Part shown: positions 25,157 to 36,017 of the stretch, piece after piece
How the letters are laid out: every line of letters begins with the position of its first letter
Position numbering within the stretch: position 1 is the stretch's first letter
Assembly (NCBI RefSeq): GCF_003751625.1
Contig: NZ_RJUL01000004.1
Coordinates: 186,001-250,000, forward strand
Reading direction: 5' to 3'
Source of the DNA: Gallaecimonas pentaromativorans
Lineage (GTDB): Bacteria > Pseudomonadota > Gammaproteobacteria > Enterobacterales > Gallaecimonadaceae
DNA length: 64,000 bases
Translations under genes and position numbers: made by a program
The notes under the pieces: generated by a model
The model's database searches: none
What the model was told of the DNA's origin: nothing
The model's input: only the letters and a program-made list of their open reading frames with translations

Positions 25157-26090
25157 GGCTATCGCTCCTTCCTTCCAATAACTGCCAGGCAATGTCCATC
25201 AACAACCATTTGCTGTTGACGGCGGGCTGCTCCAAGAGCAAACGGCGCTGGCCGAGCACCGCTTGCCAAAGTTCGGTCAAGGCCGCTTCGCTAAGCCGCT
25301 CCTGTCTATCAAGGCGCTCATGATACAGGGCCGGCAGCCCCTGGGCCAAACGGGCTTGGTCAAGCAACCGGTGGGCCAACTCGTCCAGGCAAAAAAGCGC
25401 CGCTTTGTGCCAGCGGTCGGCAAAGGTTTCGGGGGTAAGCCGCCGGGTTTCCAGCGCCACCAAGTCGCCCTGGAGCTTGTGTACATTCTCAAGGTACTGG
25501 CCGGCAAGGGCGGCTTTGAGGGCCAAGGGCGCACCGTGAAAACGCCGCAGCAGCGGCAGGTTGGCCGCAATGCCCTCCCCTGCCAGCCAAGCCAGGGCGT
25601 CGGCCTCGGCAGGCGCCGGGACATGCAGCTTTTGGCAGCGCGACAAAATGGTGGGCAGCAGCTGCCCCGGCTGGCTGCTGGTGAGTAGCCAATAGGTTTG
25701 CGCCGGAGGTTCTTCCAGGGATTTGAGCAGCGCGTTGGCGGCATTGAGGTTAAGGTGCTCGGCGCCGTTCACCACCACCACCTTGGCCCCGCCCATCAAG
25801 GCGGCGCTGTACACAGGCCCGGTGAGCGCGCGGATGGCGTCCACTTTGATGGTGCCGTTATCCGGCTCTACCCGGTACAAATCGGGGTGGGTGCCGGCTG
25901 CCACCAACTGGCAAGCATGGCACTGGCCACAGCCGACCCGGTTTTTACACAAAAGATAGCGAGCCAGCTCGTCTGCCAACAATCCCTTGCCAACTCCATC
26001 GGGGCCGGTCAGCAAATAGGCATGGGCCAGGCGATCGTGAGCCTGCCACTTGGCAAACTGGTCCAGATAAGGCGTCAGCCAGGGCAGCAT
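25146..26090 (-). CDS. holB: DNA polymerase III delta-prime subunit
   Basis: Clamp-loader subunit of the replicative polymerase. 314 residues. AAA+ fold with a P-loop-like LTGPDGVGKGLLADEL and a zinc module CKNRVGCGQCHAC; sensor region LLTSSQPGQLLPTILSRCQK. Overlaps tmk by 1 bp, part of the pabC-mltG-tmk-holB-tatD chain. Confidence 0.95.
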   Translation of the reverse strand: MLPWLTPYLDQFAKWQAHDRLAHAYLLTGPDGVGKGLLADELARYLLCKNRVGCGQCHACQLVAAGTHPDLYRVEPDNGTIKVDAIRALTGPVYSAALMGGAKVVVVNGAEHLNLNAANALLKSLEEPPAQTYWLLTSSQPGQLLPTILSRCQKLHVPAPAEADALAWLAGEGIAANLPLLRRFHGAPLALKAALAGQYLENVHKLQGDLVALETRRLTPETFADRWHKAALFCLDELAHRLLDQARLAQGLPALYHERLDRQERLSEAALTELWQAVLGQRRLLLEQPAVNSKWLLMDIAWQLLEGRSDSLVG

Positions 26091-26722
26091 CAGTGGCGCT
26101 CCAGAAAATCAGCCAGCGCCTTGTCGATGGCCTGATGCACCAAGGCCAGCTCTTGGCCAGCATCAATGGTGACAATGCTGGGATCTTCAGAGGCTAACGC
26201 CAGGTAGCGCGCGCGGGTGCGCTCAAAAAAAGCCAGTTGCTCAAGCTCGATGCGGTCAAGCTCGCCACGCGCTTTTGCCCGCTCCAGGCCCAGTTTCGGG
26301 TCGATATCCAGATACAGGGTCAGCACCGGCTTGAAATCCCCCAGCACTACTTGGCGAATGCTGTCGATAAGGGCGTTGCCGAGCTGCCGGCCGCCGCCCT
26401 GGTAGGCGCGGCTGGACAGGTCATGGCGGTCTCCTACCACCCAATTGCCGGCGGCAAGGGCTGGTTTGATGACGTTCTCCACCAGCTGCACCCGTGCGGC
26501 GTACATCAGCAGCAACTCAGCCTGGGGCGTTAGAGGCTCGTCGTGAACGTTTTTCACTAGCTCGCGCATTCTTTCTGCCAGCGGCGTGCCGCCAGGCTCG
26601 CGGGTTTGCACTACGGTGGCGCCGCGACTTTCCAAGAAGGCGCGAACCCTGGCAACAGCGGTGGATTTACCGGCGCCTTCCAGGCCCTCGATAACAACAA
26701 ATCCGGGGGCATTCAGGGTCAT
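26090..26722 (-). CDS. tmk: Thymidylate kinase
   Basis: Phosphorylates dTMP to dTDP. 210 residues. P-loop [17 protein letters not shown], the DRx motif [18 protein letters not shown], and [19 protein letters not shown]. Overlaps mltG by 4 bp upstream and holB by 1 bp downstream, indicating translational coupling. Confidence 0.96.
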   Translation of the reverse strand: MTLNAPGFVVIEGLEGAGKSTAVARVRAFLESRGATVVQTREPGGTPLAERMRELVKNVHDEPLTPQAELLLMYAARVQLVENVIKPALAAGNWVVGDRHDLSSRAYQGGGRQLGNALIDSIRQVVLGDFKPVLTLYLDIDPKLGLERAKARGELDRIELEQLAFFERTRARYLALASEDPSIVTIDAGQELALVHQAIDKALADFLERH

Positions 26723-27711
26723 TTATGGCCTCGTTGGTAGCGGTTGACCGCGTTATTGTGGTCACGCAGGGTCTTGGAAAAGACGTGGCTGCCGTCGCCC
26801 TTGGCTACAAAGTACAGGTAATCGGCCTGGTCCGGGTGCAACACCGCATCGATGGCGGCCCGCGACGGCATGGCAATAGGGGTGGGCGGCAGCCCTTTAA
26901 TCACATAGGTATTGTACGGTGTCGGCTTTTTAAGGTCAGCCCTGGTGATGTTGCCATCAAAGCTTTCGCCCAGGCCGTAGATCACCGTGGGGTCGGTTTG
27001 CAGGCGCATACCCTGGCGCAGACGGTTGATAAAGACCGAGGCAATAAGTGGCCGTTCGGCCGGTACCGCCGTTTCCTTCTCGACGATAGACGCCATGATA
27101 AGCGCCTGGTAAGGGTCGCTGTAGGGTAAGCCGTCAGCCCGGTTTTGCCAGGCGCTATCGAGGTAGCTGAGCATCGCCTTGTGGGCATGCTCGAAAATGC
27201 TGAGCGCCGTGTCACCGCAGCGATACTGATAGCTGTCAGGTAGCAGCCAGCCTTCTACGTTATCCACCCCCAGCGCCTTGGCTACGGCCGCTTGGTCCAA
27301 CTCGCCGGCTTTCAGCTCGGGCTGGTTGGCAAGATGGGCTCGCCACTGGCTAAAACGTTCCCCTTCCACCAGGGTGGTTAAAAAAGCCTGCTCTTTACCG
27401 GCAGCTGCGTCAGTCAGTAATTGCTGGGCGGTGGTGGTTGGGGTCAGGGCGTAACAGCCCGCCTTGATGTGCGAAAGCTTTGGCTGGAGCTTTAGGAGCA
27501 CCTTATAAGGCCAGCGCTGCTGCAGCCAGCCCGCGCCTTGCATGGCCTTAATAAGCTGATAGGCGCTGACGCCGCTATCTATGCGGTAGGTCTGAGCCAC
27601 CGGGACGGCCAACGGCCGCTCAAGGGCCTGGCGATATTGCCAGGTCGCCACACCGATAAAGGCCACGCTGGCAGCCATCACTACCGCCAGTATCCAAAAC
27701 AGTTTTTTCAT
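26719..27711 (-). CDS. mltG: Endolytic murein transglycosylase MltG
   Basis: Inner-membrane lytic transglycosylase that cuts nascent peptidoglycan glycan strands. 330 residues: N-terminal membrane anchor at about 4-23 ([20 protein letters not shown]), a LysM-like region, then the YceG domain with the catalytic Glu in [20 protein letters not shown] and the C-terminal [20 protein letters not shown]. Its ATG overlaps the pabC stop (ATGA). Confidence 0.95.
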   Translation of the reverse strand: MKKLFWILAVVMAASVAFIGVATWQYRQALERPLAVPVAQTYRIDSGVSAYQLIKAMQGAGWLQQRWPYKVLLKLQPKLSHIKAGCYALTPTTTAQQLLTDAAAGKEQAFLTTLVEGERFSQWRAHLANQPELKAGELDQAAVAKALGVDNVEGWLLPDSYQYRCGDTALSIFEHAHKAMLSYLDSAWQNRADGLPYSDPYQALIMASIVEKETAVPAERPLIASVFINRLRQGMRLQTDPTVIYGLGESFDGNITRADLKKPTPYNTYVIKGLPPTPIAMPSRAAIDAVLHPDQADYLYFVAKGDGSHVFSKTLRDHNNAVNRYQRGHK

Positions 27712-28469
27712 AGTTGTAAGTTATTGATAAGAGAACGGGTTTGTGAGAAATCGCCAAAATGTTTGGGCTCGATACGCCGCACCGGCACCACCCCCATCAG
27801 GGCATTGGTGATGAAGACTTCGTCGGCAGCCAACAAGGCATCAAATCCCCAGCGACCCACCAGCACCGAGCTTTGCGCGAGGATCTGCGAGCGCAGCGTG
27901 CCTTGCACGCCAGCTTTATCGAGGCTTGGGGTATGCAGCTTGCCATCGTTGAACCAAAACACATTGGCACTGATGGCCGAGACCACATGGCCGCTTTCGT
28001 CCAGCAAAATGCCGTCGTCACAGTTGAGCTCAATGAGTGCCTGGGCTGCCAACACCTGTTCGAGGCGATTGCAATGCTTGAGTCCTGCCAGCAGCGGGCT
28101 TGAACCGAGGGTAATGGGGAGCTGCGCCAGGCTGATGCCGGCTTGGCGCCATTGGGGGTAATGGGCTGGCTCGGCGAAGCGGCTTAGCCAAATGTGGTTT
28201 TCACCCGGCCCTGGTTTGTAGCCGCGGCCACCGGGGGCCCTTGCCACCAGGATCTTAAGGCCACCTTGCCCTTGCAGTTTGGCCTCGGCCATCACTGCTG
28301 GTGTCAGTGCCTGCCAGTCGATGGGCGCCATGGCAAGGCGCGCACAGGCCTCGTCTAGACGATATTGGTGGGCCTGCCAGTTAACCGGCAAGCCGGCGCT
28401 GACGCGCACCGTGGTGAAATGACCGTCGCCGTATTGCAGGCGGCTGGGATAAGGTTCGAGGCTTAGCAT
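27708..28469 (-). CDS. pabC: Aminodeoxychorismate lyase
   Basis: PLP-dependent enzyme releasing 4-aminobenzoate from aminodeoxychorismate for folate synthesis. 253 residues, class-IV aminotransferase fold: YGDGHFTTVRV near the N-terminus, a PLP Lys region at HCNRLEQVLAAQAL and EVFITNALMGVVPV near the C-terminus. Located between fabF and mltG as in other gammaproteobacteria; a terminator separates it from fabF. Confidence 0.92.
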   Translation of the reverse strand: MLSLEPYPSRLQYGDGHFTTVRVSAGLPVNWQAHQYRLDEACARLAMAPIDWQALTPAVMAEAKLQGQGGLKILVARAPGGRGYKPGPGENHIWLSRFAEPAHYPQWRQAGISLAQLPITLGSSPLLAGLKHCNRLEQVLAAQALIELNCDDGILLDESGHVVSAISANVFWFNDGKLHTPSLDKAGVQGTLRSQILAQSSVLVGRWGFDALLAADEVFITNALMGVVPVRRIEPKHFGDFSQTRSLINNLQL

Positions 28470-28476
28470 AGGTAAT

Positions 28477-28516
28477 AAAAAACGCCTGATAAGCCGTAAG
28501 GTTATCAGGCGTTTTT
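28477..28516 (-). terminator. Terminator between fabF and pabC
   Basis: AACGCCTGATAA / TTATCAGGCGTT, 12-bp stem with a short loop, with A-runs on the left and T-runs on the right. It would stop fabF transcripts and partly isolate the pabC-tatD genes. Confidence 0.85.
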
Positions 28517-28532
28517 GCCAAGTTACACCCTT

Positions 28533-29771
28533 TTAGACGCGGCTGAACAACAAGGAGCCGTTGGTACCGCCAAAGCCAAAGGAGTTACACAGCACATGGT
28601 CGACCTTGGCCTGGCGCGCCTGGTGCGGCACGTAGTCCAGGTCGCAGCCTTCAGCGAGGTTGTCCAGGTTGATGGTGGGCGCGATGGCGTTGTCATAGAT
28701 GCTCATCACCGAGATGATGGCTTCAATGGCGCCGGCCGCTCCCAGCAGGTGCCCGGTCATGGATTTGGTGGAACTCACCATCATCTTGTAGGCGTGGTCG
28801 CCAAATACCGCTTTGACCGCGTTGCTTTCGGCAATATCGCCGGCCGGGGTGGAGGTGCCGTGGGCATTAACGTAGCCCACCTGGCTTGGGTTAAGCCGGG
28901 CATCTCTAAGGGCGTTGACCATGGCCAGAGCCGCACCAGCACCGTCGTCCGGCGGTGAGGTCATATGGTAGGCGTCGCCGCTCATACCAAAGCCGGTGAA
29001 TTCCGCGTAGATGCGAGCGCCGCGGGCCTTGGCGTGCTCATAGTCTTCCAGCACCATGACGCCGGCGCCATCACCCAGCACGAAGCCGTCACGGTCTTTG
29101 TCCCAAGGGCGGCTGGCCGCTTGGGGGTCGTCATTGCGGGTAGACAGGGCGCGCGCGGCGCCAAAGCCGCCCATACCCAGCGGCGTGCAAGCCATCTCGG
29201 CGCCACCGGCCAACATGATGTCGGCATCGCCGTAGGCGATCATCCGTGCTGCATGGCCGATGTTATGAACACCGGTAGTACAGGCGGTGGTGATGGCGAT
29301 ATTGGGGCCACGCAAACCGTGCATGATAGACAGGTGTCCGGCCACCATGTTGATGATGGTGCTGGGCACAAAAAAGGGCGACATCTTACGCGGGCCGCTG
29401 GCCAGCAACGATTCGTGGTTTTTTTCAATCAGGCCCAGGCCACCGATGCCGGAGCCGACAGCGACGCCAAAGCGGGTCAGATCGGTCTTATCCAGTTCGA
29501 TGCCACTGTCTTTGAGGGCCTGAATGCCTGCAGCAACGCCGTACTGGATAAAAAGATCCATCTTCTTGGCGTCTTTGCTGGACATATATTCGGTGACGTC
29601 AAAGTTTTTAACGTTACCGGCGAAACGGGTGGTAAAGGCACTGGTATCAAAGCAGGAGATGGTATCGATGCCACTCTGCCCTGCCAGAAGGGCTTGCCAG
29701 GATGCGTTTACGCTGTTGCCCACCGGCGACAGCATGCCCATACCGGTTACAACGACACGACGCTTGGTCAC
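28533..29771 (-). CDS. fabF: 3-oxoacyl-[ACP] synthase II
   Basis: Elongating beta-ketoacyl-ACP synthase. 412 residues. Starts with a GTG at 29771 preceded by GGAGG. Cys-His-His triad: [28 protein letters not shown] and [14 protein letters not shown]. Follows acpP by about 76 bp with an attenuator-like hairpin between. Confidence 0.97.
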   Translation of the reverse strand: MTKRRVVVTGMGMLSPVGNSVNASWQALLAGQSGIDTISCFDTSAFTTRFAGNVKNFDVTEYMSSKDAKKMDLFIQYGVAAGIQALKDSGIELDKTDLTRFGVAVGSGIGGLGLIEKNHESLLASGPRKMSPFFVPSTIINMVAGHLSIMHGLRGPNIAITTACTTGVHNIGHAARMIAYGDADIMLAGGAEMACTPLGMGGFGAARALSTRNDDPQAASRPWDKDRDGFVLGDGAGVMVLEDYEHAKARGARIYAEFTGFGMSGDAYHMTSPPDDGAGAALAMVNALRDARLNPSQVGYVNAHGTSTPAGDIAESNAVKAVFGDHAYKMMVSSTKSMTGHLLGAAGAIEAIISVMSIYDNAIAPTINLDNLAEGCDLDYVPHQARQAKVDHVLCNSFGFGGTNGSLLFSRV

Positions 29772-29817
29772 GGCGTTAGCCTCCGAAAGGAATAATTACG
29801 AGGGTCTAGACAGGAAA

Positions 29818-29839
29818 CAGGCGGCCTGATGGCCGCCTG
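29818..29839 (-). terminator. Attenuator hairpin between acpP and fabF
   Basis: CAGGCGGCC, TGAT loop, GGCCGCCTG, followed on the minus strand by TTTCC. The short T-run suggests partial termination, which would fit the need for far more ACP than FabF. Confidence 0.7.
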
Positions 29840-29847
29840 TTGGAAGA

Positions 29848-30084
29848 TTAGCCTTGGTGAGCGGTAACGTAGTCGATAGCCGCTTGCACGGTGGTGATCT
29901 TCTCGGCTTCTTCGTCCGGGATCTCGGTGTCGAACTCTTCTTCCAGCGCCATCACCAGCTCAACGGTGTCCAGAGAGTCAGCGCCGAGGTCGTCAACGAA
30001 AGAAGCTTCGTTTTTGACTTCTTCTTCTTTAACGCCCAGTTGCTCGACGATGATTTTCTTAACGCGTTCTTCGATAGTGCTCAT
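29848..30084 (-). CDS. acpP: Acyl carrier protein
   Basis: 78 residues, highly acidic, with the phosphopantetheine attachment Ser in the motif [12 protein letters not shown]. Carries acyl intermediates for the fab enzymes and PlsX. The 155-bp gap to fabG upstream probably holds its own promoter. Confidence 0.98.
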   Translation of the reverse strand: MSTIEERVKKIIVEQLGVKEEEVKNEASFVDDLGADSLDTVELVMALEEEFDTEIPDEEAEKITTVQAAIDYVTAHQG

Positions 30085-30240
30085 AGCTTGTTATTTCCTT
30101 AGCAGTACGCTGTGAATAGCGAATGGGGGCTAGTGTATTCGATCCCCAAATCTTTGCAAGGGAAAGGAATTCCGCGAAGTTGCTGGTCAAACCACGGATT
30201 AATACCGGTGTTCGACGCAATTCGCGCAATTTCCCATCAC

Positions 30241-30984
30241 TTACGCCATCACCATGCCGCCATTGACGTGCAAGGTTTCTCCAGTGATGTAGCCCGCTTC
30301 ATTGGAAGCAAGAAAGGCAACGGCACTGGCAATTTCTGCGGGACTTCCCAACCGGTCAAGGGGTACTTGACCGAAGATCGCCGCTTTTTGTTCCTCAGTG
30401 AGCTCACGGGTCATATCGGTGTCGATAAAACCGGGAGCCACTGCATTAACGGTGATATTGCGTGAGGCCAGCTCACGAGCGAGGGATTTGGTGAAACCCA
30501 ACAGACCTGCTTTGGCAGCAGCGTAGTTTACCTGTCCCTGGTTGCCCATGGTGCCGACCACAGAGCCGACGGAAATGATCCGGCCGGTCCGTTTTTTCAT
30601 CATGGGCCGCAACACGGCCTTGGAAAGACGATAAAGGGATTTGAGGTTGGTGTCGATGACCATATCCCATTCTTCATCTTTCATACGCATCAACAGGTTG
30701 TCGCGAGTGATACCGGCATTGTTAACCAGAATATCCACATCCCCTGCCCGCTCCTTGATGGTGGCCAAGGTTGCTTCGATGCTGTCGCTGCTGGTGACAT
30801 TGAGGTTGAGGCCACGGCCTTCACCCAGGTAATCACTGATGGCCTGGGCGCCGCTGTCGGATGTAGCAGTACCGAATACGGTAGCGCCTTGGGCACTCAG
30901 ACGCTCGGCAATGGCGCGGCCAATACCGCGGCTGGCACCGGTAACCAGGGCCACTTTGCCAGTCAATGACAAAAAGTCAGACAT
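30241..30984 (-). CDS. fabG: 3-oxoacyl-[ACP] reductase
   Basis: NADPH-dependent reduction of beta-ketoacyl-ACP. 247 residues from the ATG at 30984, with GAGGAAAAC just before. SDR features: TGASRGIGRAIAE, NNAGITRDN, catalytic Ser in ISVGSVVGTMGN, YAAAKAG, and the C-terminal TGETLHVNGGMVM. Starts 8 bp after the fabD stop. Confidence 0.97.
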   Translation of the reverse strand: MSDFLSLTGKVALVTGASRGIGRAIAERLSAQGATVFGTATSDSGAQAISDYLGEGRGLNLNVTSSDSIEATLATIKERAGDVDILVNNAGITRDNLLMRMKDEEWDMVIDTNLKSLYRLSKAVLRPMMKKRTGRIISVGSVVGTMGNQGQVNYAAAKAGLLGFTKSLARELASRNITVNAVAPGFIDTDMTRELTEEQKAAIFGQVPLDRLGSPAEIASAVAFLASNEAGYITGETLHVNGGMVMA

Positions 30985-30991
30985 GTTTTCC

Positions 30992-31918
30992 TCACTTAAC
31001 CGCGGCCTGCAGCTCTTCACTTGAGTGAAGCGCGCTGGCGTTCAGGCCTTTATCAATCCGTTTTACAAGACCACACAGCACTTTGCCGGGGCCGCACTCG
31101 AACAGCTCGCTGATACCGGCCTTAGCCATGGCTTCAACCGATTCGGTCCAGCGTACCGGGCTGTAAAGTTGGCGCACCAGCGCGGCTTTGATGGCCTCGG
31201 GCGAGGTCTCGCTGGCAACGTCCACGTTATTAATGACGCTGATCTCTGGCGCTTTAACCTCAAGGGCCGCCAAACGCTCGGCCAGTTGCTCGGCCGCAGG
31301 CTTCATCAGCGCGCAGTGGCTTGGCACTGATACGCTAAGCGACAGCGCTCGTTTGGCACCTTTGGCTTTGAGTACTTCACAGGCGCGGTCCACCGCCGCT
31401 TTGCTACCTGCTATTACCACTTGACCGGGGCTGTTGAAGTTAACCGCTTCGACCACGTCGCCTTGGGCGGCCTCTTTACAGCCTTCAACCACAGCGGCAT
31501 CGTCCAGGCCGATAATGGCAGCCATGGCGCCGCTGCCGGCGGGCACCGCGCTTTGCATAAACTGCCCGCGGGCTTCCACCAGGGCAATAGCATCTTTAAA
31601 TGCCAAACTACCGGCGCAGACCAGCGCCGAATATTCACCGAGGCTATGGCCAGCCAGCATCGCCGGCGCCTTGCCGCCTAGGGCCAGGTAGGCGCGATAG
31701 GTGGCGACTGACGCAGCCAGCAAAGCCGGTTGCGTACGCTCGGTGGCGTTCAGGTCGGCCTCAGGGCCATTTTGCACCAGGGCCCACAGATCGTAGCCCA
31801 GCACTTGTGATGCTTCGTTAAAGGTTTCCAGCACCACGGGGTGGGTTTGTGCCAGCTCGGCCAACATGCCGACGCTCTGGGAACCCTGCCCCGGGAAGAT
31901 AAAGGCGGTTTGTTGCAT
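30992..31918 (-). CDS. fabD: Malonyl-CoA-ACP transacylase
   Basis: Loads malonyl groups on ACP. 308 residues from the ATG at 31918 (MQQTAFIFPGQGSQSVGML). Nucleophile Ser in AGHSLGEYSALVCAG, catalytic His in SVPSHCALMKPA. Upstream codons in the open frame lack a ribosome binding site and overlap fabH. Confidence 0.96.
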   Translation of the reverse strand: MQQTAFIFPGQGSQSVGMLAELAQTHPVVLETFNEASQVLGYDLWALVQNGPEADLNATERTQPALLAASVATYRAYLALGGKAPAMLAGHSLGEYSALVCAGSLAFKDAIALVEARGQFMQSAVPAGSGAMAAIIGLDDAAVVEGCKEAAQGDVVEAVNFNSPGQVVIAGSKAAVDRACEVLKAKGAKRALSLSVSVPSHCALMKPAAEQLAERLAALEVKAPEISVINNVDVASETSPEAIKAALVRQLYSPVRWTESVEAMAKAGISELFECGPGKVLCGLVKRIDKGLNASALHSSEELQAAVK

Positions 31919-31932
31919 TTTATATGGCCTTA

Positions 31933-32886
31933 TTAATAACGAACCAGGGCCGCACCCCATGCAAAGCCGGCGCCGAAGGCTTCCAGCAGCAGGAGTTGGC
32001 CACGCTGAATACGGCCGTCCCGCACCGCCTCGTCCAAGGCGACCGGCACGGAGGCAGCAGAGGTATTACCGTATTTGTCGAGGTTAACCACGACACGGTC
32101 CATGCCCATGCTGAGTTTTTTAGCGGTGGCGGTGATGATCCGCAAGTTGGCCTGGTGGGGAACCAGCCAGTCGATGGCTTCTTTCTCAAGGCCATTGCTG
32201 TCGAGAATTTCGGTTACCACGCTGGCCAGCTTGGTGACCGCCACCTTGAACACTTCGTTGCCCTTCATTTGCAGCCAGGCATCGGCTTCGTGTTTGACGC
32301 GGCTTGGCAGCGGCGCGCACAACAAATCGCCATAATGGCCATCGGCATGGATGCAGCTGCCAAGAATGCCGGGCTCTTCACTGGCACCCAGCACCACGGC
32401 CCCGGCGCCATCGCCAAAGAGAATGATGGTGGAGCGGTCTTCAGGGTTGCAGACTTTGGTGAGCACGTCGGCGCCTACCACCAGTACCTTCTTGGCAGAG
32501 CCTGCGCGAATGAATTGGTCTGCTACCGTCAGCGCATAGGTAAAGCCCGCGCAGGCAGCGCCCACGTCAAAGGCGCCGATACCGGGAATACCCAGTTCGG
32601 CTTGCAGCCAACAGGCGGCAGAAGGGAAAGAATGCGGCGCCGTGGTAGTGGCAAAGATGATGAGGTCGATGTCGTCTGCTTCGATGCCGGCGGCTTCGAT
32701 AGCGGCTTTGGCGGCAGGGACAGCCAGGGTGACTACGGTTTCGTCTTCAGCGGCGACACGGCGCTCGCTGATCCCGGTGCGCTCAACGATCCACTGATCG
32801 CTGGTTTCGACCATCGCTTCCAAATCGGCGTTGGTACGCACCTTCCCAGGCAGATAGCTGCCTGTACCCAGAATTTTTGAATGCAT
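31933..32886 (-). CDS. fabH: 3-oxoacyl-[ACP] synthase III
   Basis: Initiates fatty acid synthesis by condensing acetyl-CoA with malonyl-ACP. 317 residues from the ATG at 32886 ([19 protein letters not shown]), the normal FabH length. Catalytic Cys in [13 protein letters not shown], His in [12 protein letters not shown] and Asn in [11 protein letters not shown]. Starts 8 bp after the plsX stop. Confidence 0.97.
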   Translation of the reverse strand: MHSKILGTGSYLPGKVRTNADLEAMVETSDQWIVERTGISERRVAAEDETVVTLAVPAAKAAIEAAGIEADDIDLIIFATTTAPHSFPSAACWLQAELGIPGIGAFDVGAACAGFTYALTVADQFIRAGSAKKVLVVGADVLTKVCNPEDRSTIILFGDGAGAVVLGASEEPGILGSCIHADGHYGDLLCAPLPSRVKHEADAWLQMKGNEVFKVAVTKLASVVTEILDSNGLEKEAIDWLVPHQANLRIITATAKKLSMGMDRVVVNLDKYGNTSAASVPVALDEAVRDGRIQRGQLLLLEAFGAGFAWGAALVRY

Positions 32887-32893
32887 GTAAGGC

Positions 32894-33916
32894 TCAGTGC
32901 TTGTCCAATAAAACGGTGCCGATGCTGCTTTCGATGCCGTCTGGCAAATGGCGCTCTGCACTGTGCAGTGCCTGCTCGATGGCATTAAAGAAAGCATCAA
33001 TGCCGGCATTCCCGTGGCTCTTCACGACAATACCGCGCAATCCTACCAGACTGGCCCCGTTGTACTGGTCGGGGTTCACCCTGGCGTAAACCGTTCTTAC
33101 AAAAGGCCGGATCAGCCAGCCAAGCACCCGGCCCCAGAGGCTCTGCCCGAAGCTCTCCTTGAGCTGAGCCAGGAAAAACTGGGCGATGCCTTCACAGGTT
33201 TTGAGGGTGACGTTGCCAACAAAGCCGTCGCAGACAATCACATCAGCTTTGTTGGTGAAGATGTCATGGCCTTCGAGATAGCCGATGTAATTGATGCTGG
33301 GGGCATCTTGCAGCAGGTTGGCGGCGTGGCGAACCTGGTCGTTCCCCTTTACCTCTTCCTCGCCGATATTAAGCAGTGCCACCCTTGGCGAGCCAATACC
33401 TTCAACGGTACGGGCCATGGCTGAGCCCATCACGGCAAATTGATAGAGGGTCTCGGAGTCGCAGGCGACGTTAGCCCCCAAATCCAGCATATAAACGCGC
33501 TTACCGTTCACTGCCGGCATGGCAGAGACAATAGCGGGCCGGTCAATACCGGGCAGGGTCTTAAGAAAATGCCGAGAAAGGGCCATCAGCGCCCCGGTAT
33601 TACCGGCACTGACGCAGGCCTGGGACTGGCCATCGGCCACGTCTTTGATGGCTTCGCCCATGGTCGAGTCACGTTTGGTACGAAGCGCACTGGACGGACG
33701 TTCGTCCATGCCGACGGTACAGGCAGCCGACACCAGCGTCAGGCGCGGGTGGTTTTCAAGACCGGCGGATTTGATGTCACTGCTGATATCGCCGCAGACA
33801 AAAAGGCGGACCGATAAAGAGGGGTAAAGCAGCAGTGCCCGCGCTATGGCGGGCACTGTTACGGCGGGGCCTAGGTCCCCGCCCATGGCATCTACCGCTA
33901 TGGTAAACGCTTGCAA
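32894..33916 (-). CDS. plsX: Phosphate acyltransferase PlsX
   Basis: Makes acyl-phosphate from acyl-ACP for phospholipid synthesis. 340 residues. Motifs: [78 protein letters not shown]. It appears to start with a TTG at 33916, with only a weak ribosome binding site. rpmF lies 15 bp upstream. Confidence 0.95.
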   Translation of the reverse strand: MQAFTIAVDAMGGDLGPAVTVPAIARALLLYPSLSVRLFVCGDISSDIKSAGLENHPRLTLVSAACTVGMDERPSSALRTKRDSTMGEAIKDVADGQSQACVSAGNTGALMALSRHFLKTLPGIDRPAIVSAMPAVNGKRVYMLDLGANVACDSETLYQFAVMGSAMARTVEGIGSPRVALLNIGEEEVKGNDQVRHAANLLQDAPSINYIGYLEGHDIFTNKADVIVCDGFVGNVTLKTCEGIAQFFLAQLKESFGQSLWGRVLGWLIRPFVRTVYARVNPDQYNGASLVGLRGIVVKSHGNAGIDAFFNAIEQALHSAERHLPDGIESSIGTVLLDKH

Positions 33917-33931
33917 GTCAGTTACCGGGGA

Positions 33932-34099
33932 TTAACCGATAACTTTCTTGCCACGGTAAAAACCGTCGGCAGTCACGTGGTGACGGCGATGGGTTTCACC
34001 GGAGGTTTTGTCCACAGACAGGGTAGCTGCGGTCAGTGCGTCGTGTGAACGACGCATATCGCGGCGGGCCCGGGACTTTTTGTTCTGTTGAACGGCCAT
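33932..34099 (-). CDS. rpmF: Ribosomal protein bL32
   Basis: 55 residues, beginning [20 protein letters not shown] and ending [10 protein letters not shown], the standard L32 N- and C-terminal patterns (no zinc cysteines, as in E. coli). Located between yceD and plsX, the universal proteobacterial position. Confidence 0.96.
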   Translation of the reverse strand: MAVQQNKKSRARRDMRRSHDALTAATLSVDKTSGETHRRHHVTADGFYRGKKVIG

Positions 34100-34122
34100 T
34101 GACTAGTCTCCTTAAATCGTGA

Positions 34123-34644
34123 TCACTTCTTCTTCAACTGTTCAAGAACAGCGAAGGGGTTCGGACGCTCATCAGCAGGCTCGATTTTGCCAAAACTCAT
34201 CTCTGACGAAGACACTGCACACTGGTCTTCAGCATGCATTGCGACCAAGGGCAGTGCCAGGATCAACTCGTCTTCGATAAGTTTTCGCAAGTCCATCTCG
34301 CCATTTTCGTCGAGTTCGACAGGCTCATAAGCTTCCGGGAGCTCTTCTATTACGGTTTTGGCAAAAACAGGCGTGTAGGCGAAGCTTACCTCTGCGAGGA
34401 AGGACATCGGCTCATTGCAACGCTGGCACTCCAGCTCAAGCTCCACGGCGGCTTTACCTTCGGTAAAGACCAGCCCCTGGGGGTCAACACCACAATGTAG
34501 CTGAATGTCCACTTCACCCTGCCGGGTCAGTGACAATTCCATTAAACGCGTCAATTCGGTGAACGGCACCATACCGTCGTAATCATCACGACGTTGGGCG
34601 GCTTTCACCGGATCGAGAGTTAAGGGCAGCTTAACTTTTCGCAT
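34123..34644 (-). CDS. yceD: YceD (DUF177) family 23S rRNA accumulation protein
   Basis: 173 residues. The E. coli homologue affects 23S rRNA maturation; the mechanism is unclear. Contains the family zinc-like CQRC motif (LELECQRCNEPM) and an acidic segment LDENGEMDLRKLIEDELILA. It starts the yceD-rpmF-plsX-fab transcript and is divergent from yceF. Confidence 0.93.
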   Translation of the reverse strand: MRKVKLPLTLDPVKAAQRRDDYDGMVPFTELTRLMELSLTRQGEVDIQLHCGVDPQGLVFTEGKAAVELELECQRCNEPMSFLAEVSFAYTPVFAKTVIEELPEAYEPVELDENGEMDLRKLIEDELILALPLVAMHAEDQCAVSSSEMSFGKIEPADERPNPFAVLEQLKKK

Positions 34645-34797
34645 AAGGCGCGCATCTTACTCGGGACCTAAGTCCCTGTCAAAAAAGCCAACAGGCCCTT
34701 ACGGGCCCGAGAAATTAACAAAGCAGTGAGACTGCCCTGTTTTGCCCGCGCATTTTACGGGAAAATGCCCAGGCAAGTGAAGAAAAATAGGTAGTTT

Positions 34798-35379
34798 ATG
34801 AAGGTGATTTTGGGCTCAAGCTCAGTATTTCGTCAGCAGTTGCTGAAAAAACTGGCAATCGCGTTCGATTGTGTCAGCCCTGACATCGATGAAAGCCCCT
34901 TGGAGGGGGAGTCGATAACGGCTTTGGTTGAACGCTTAGCTGTTGAAAAAGCAAAAAAAGCGGCTGAGATAACCGTTGGGCCGGCGCTGGTTATCGGCTC
35001 AGACCAACTATGTGTGGTAGACGGCACCATCTGCGGCAAACCCCTTAACCGGGAAAATGCCATTGCCCAACTGACGGCAGCCTCTGGGAAAACCGTGACC
35101 TTTTATACCGGCCTTGCGCTTTTTAACAGTGAAACCGGCAGGTGCCAGTCGCTGGTGGAACCCTTTGAAGTGACTTTTCGCTCGTTAAGCCAGCACCAAA
35201 TTGAAAACTATGTTGATAAAGAGCAGCCGTTTTGGTGCGCCGGTTCTTTTAAATGTGAAGGTTTGGGCATTGCCCTTTTTGAGCGCCTTAATGGCCGCGA
35301 CCCCAATACCCTTATCGGGCTGCCTTTAATTGCACTGACCCGGATGCTGGAAAACGAAGGCGCCGGGCCTCTCGATTAA
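34798..35379 (+). CDS. yceF: Maf-family nucleotide pyrophosphatase (YceF type)
   Basis: Hydrolyses modified nucleoside triphosphates; the E. coli orthologue prefers 7-methyl-GTP. 193 residues. Maf motifs: [33 protein letters not shown] and [19 protein letters not shown]. The position beside yceD and rluC supports the YceF subgroup. Its stop overlaps the convergent HAD gene by 4 bp. Confidence 0.92.
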   Translation: MKVILGSSSVFRQQLLKKLAIAFDCVSPDIDESPLEGESITALVERLAVEKAKKAAEITVGPALVIGSDQLCVVDGTICGKPLNRENAIAQLTAASGKTVTFYTGLALFNSETGRCQSLVEPFEVTFRSLSQHQIENYVDKEQPFWCAGSFKCEGLGIALFERLNGRDPNTLIGLPLIALTRMLENEGAGPLD

Positions 35380-36017
35380 GCCAAAGACCAATCGCGCCAG
35401 TCATTGATAAGTAGGTCTGCACCGGCGGCGCGCAGTTTCTCGGCGCCGTGCACCCCAAAGGTCACGCCAGCGGCCCACATGCCAGCCGCCTTGGCCATGG
35501 TAATGTCCAGCACCGAGTCGCCAATCATCAACGCCCGCGATGGGCTTATTCCGGTTTGCGACAAGATCTGCTCAAGCATGTCAGGGTGCGGTTTAGACTG
35601 GGCATCATCGGCGGTGCGGCTGGTAATAAAATGCACCTCAAGGCCGGTTTGGGCAAAGACTCGCTCCAGCCCTGCCCTGGCTTTGCCGGTTGCCACCGCC
35701 AGGGTCTTGCCTGAGGCGCGAAGCTCATCCAGCATGGCTTCAACCCCGGGGAAAAGCGGCGTTGGGGTTGGGTCAAGGTCCACATACTGGTCACGGTACA
35801 CCGCGAGCAGCTGCTCGCGGCCTTTCTCATCGAGGTTGGGAAAGAGCTGGTCCAGCGCCGGGCGAAGGCTAAGCCCAATGATATTGCGCACCGCTTCTTC
35901 ACTGGGCTCAGGCATAGCAAGCGCCCTGGCGGTTGCTTGCATGCTCGAGACAATACGCCCCACCGAGTCCATCAAGGTGCCGTCCCAGTCAAATACCACC
36001 AGCGCGATGTCCTTCAT
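35376..36017 (-). CDS. HAD-IA family phosphatase
   Basis: 213 residues. HAD motif [13 protein letters not shown], a helical cap, motif [12 protein letters not shown], and motifs [14 protein letters not shown] and [16 protein letters not shown]. Resembles phosphoglycolate-phosphatase-like enzymes; the substrate is not deducible. Its ATG overlaps the rluC stop (ATGA), so the two are coupled, as seen in related genera. Confidence 0.9.
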   Translation of the reverse strand: MKDIALVVFDWDGTLMDSVGRIVSSMQATARALAMPEPSEEAVRNIIGLSLRPALDQLFPNLDEKGREQLLAVYRDQYVDLDPTPTPLFPGVEAMLDELRASGKTLAVATGKARAGLERVFAQTGLEVHFITSRTADDAQSKPHPDMLEQILSQTGISPSRALMIGDSVLDITMAKAAGMWAAGVTFGVHGAEKLRAAGADLLINDWRDWSLA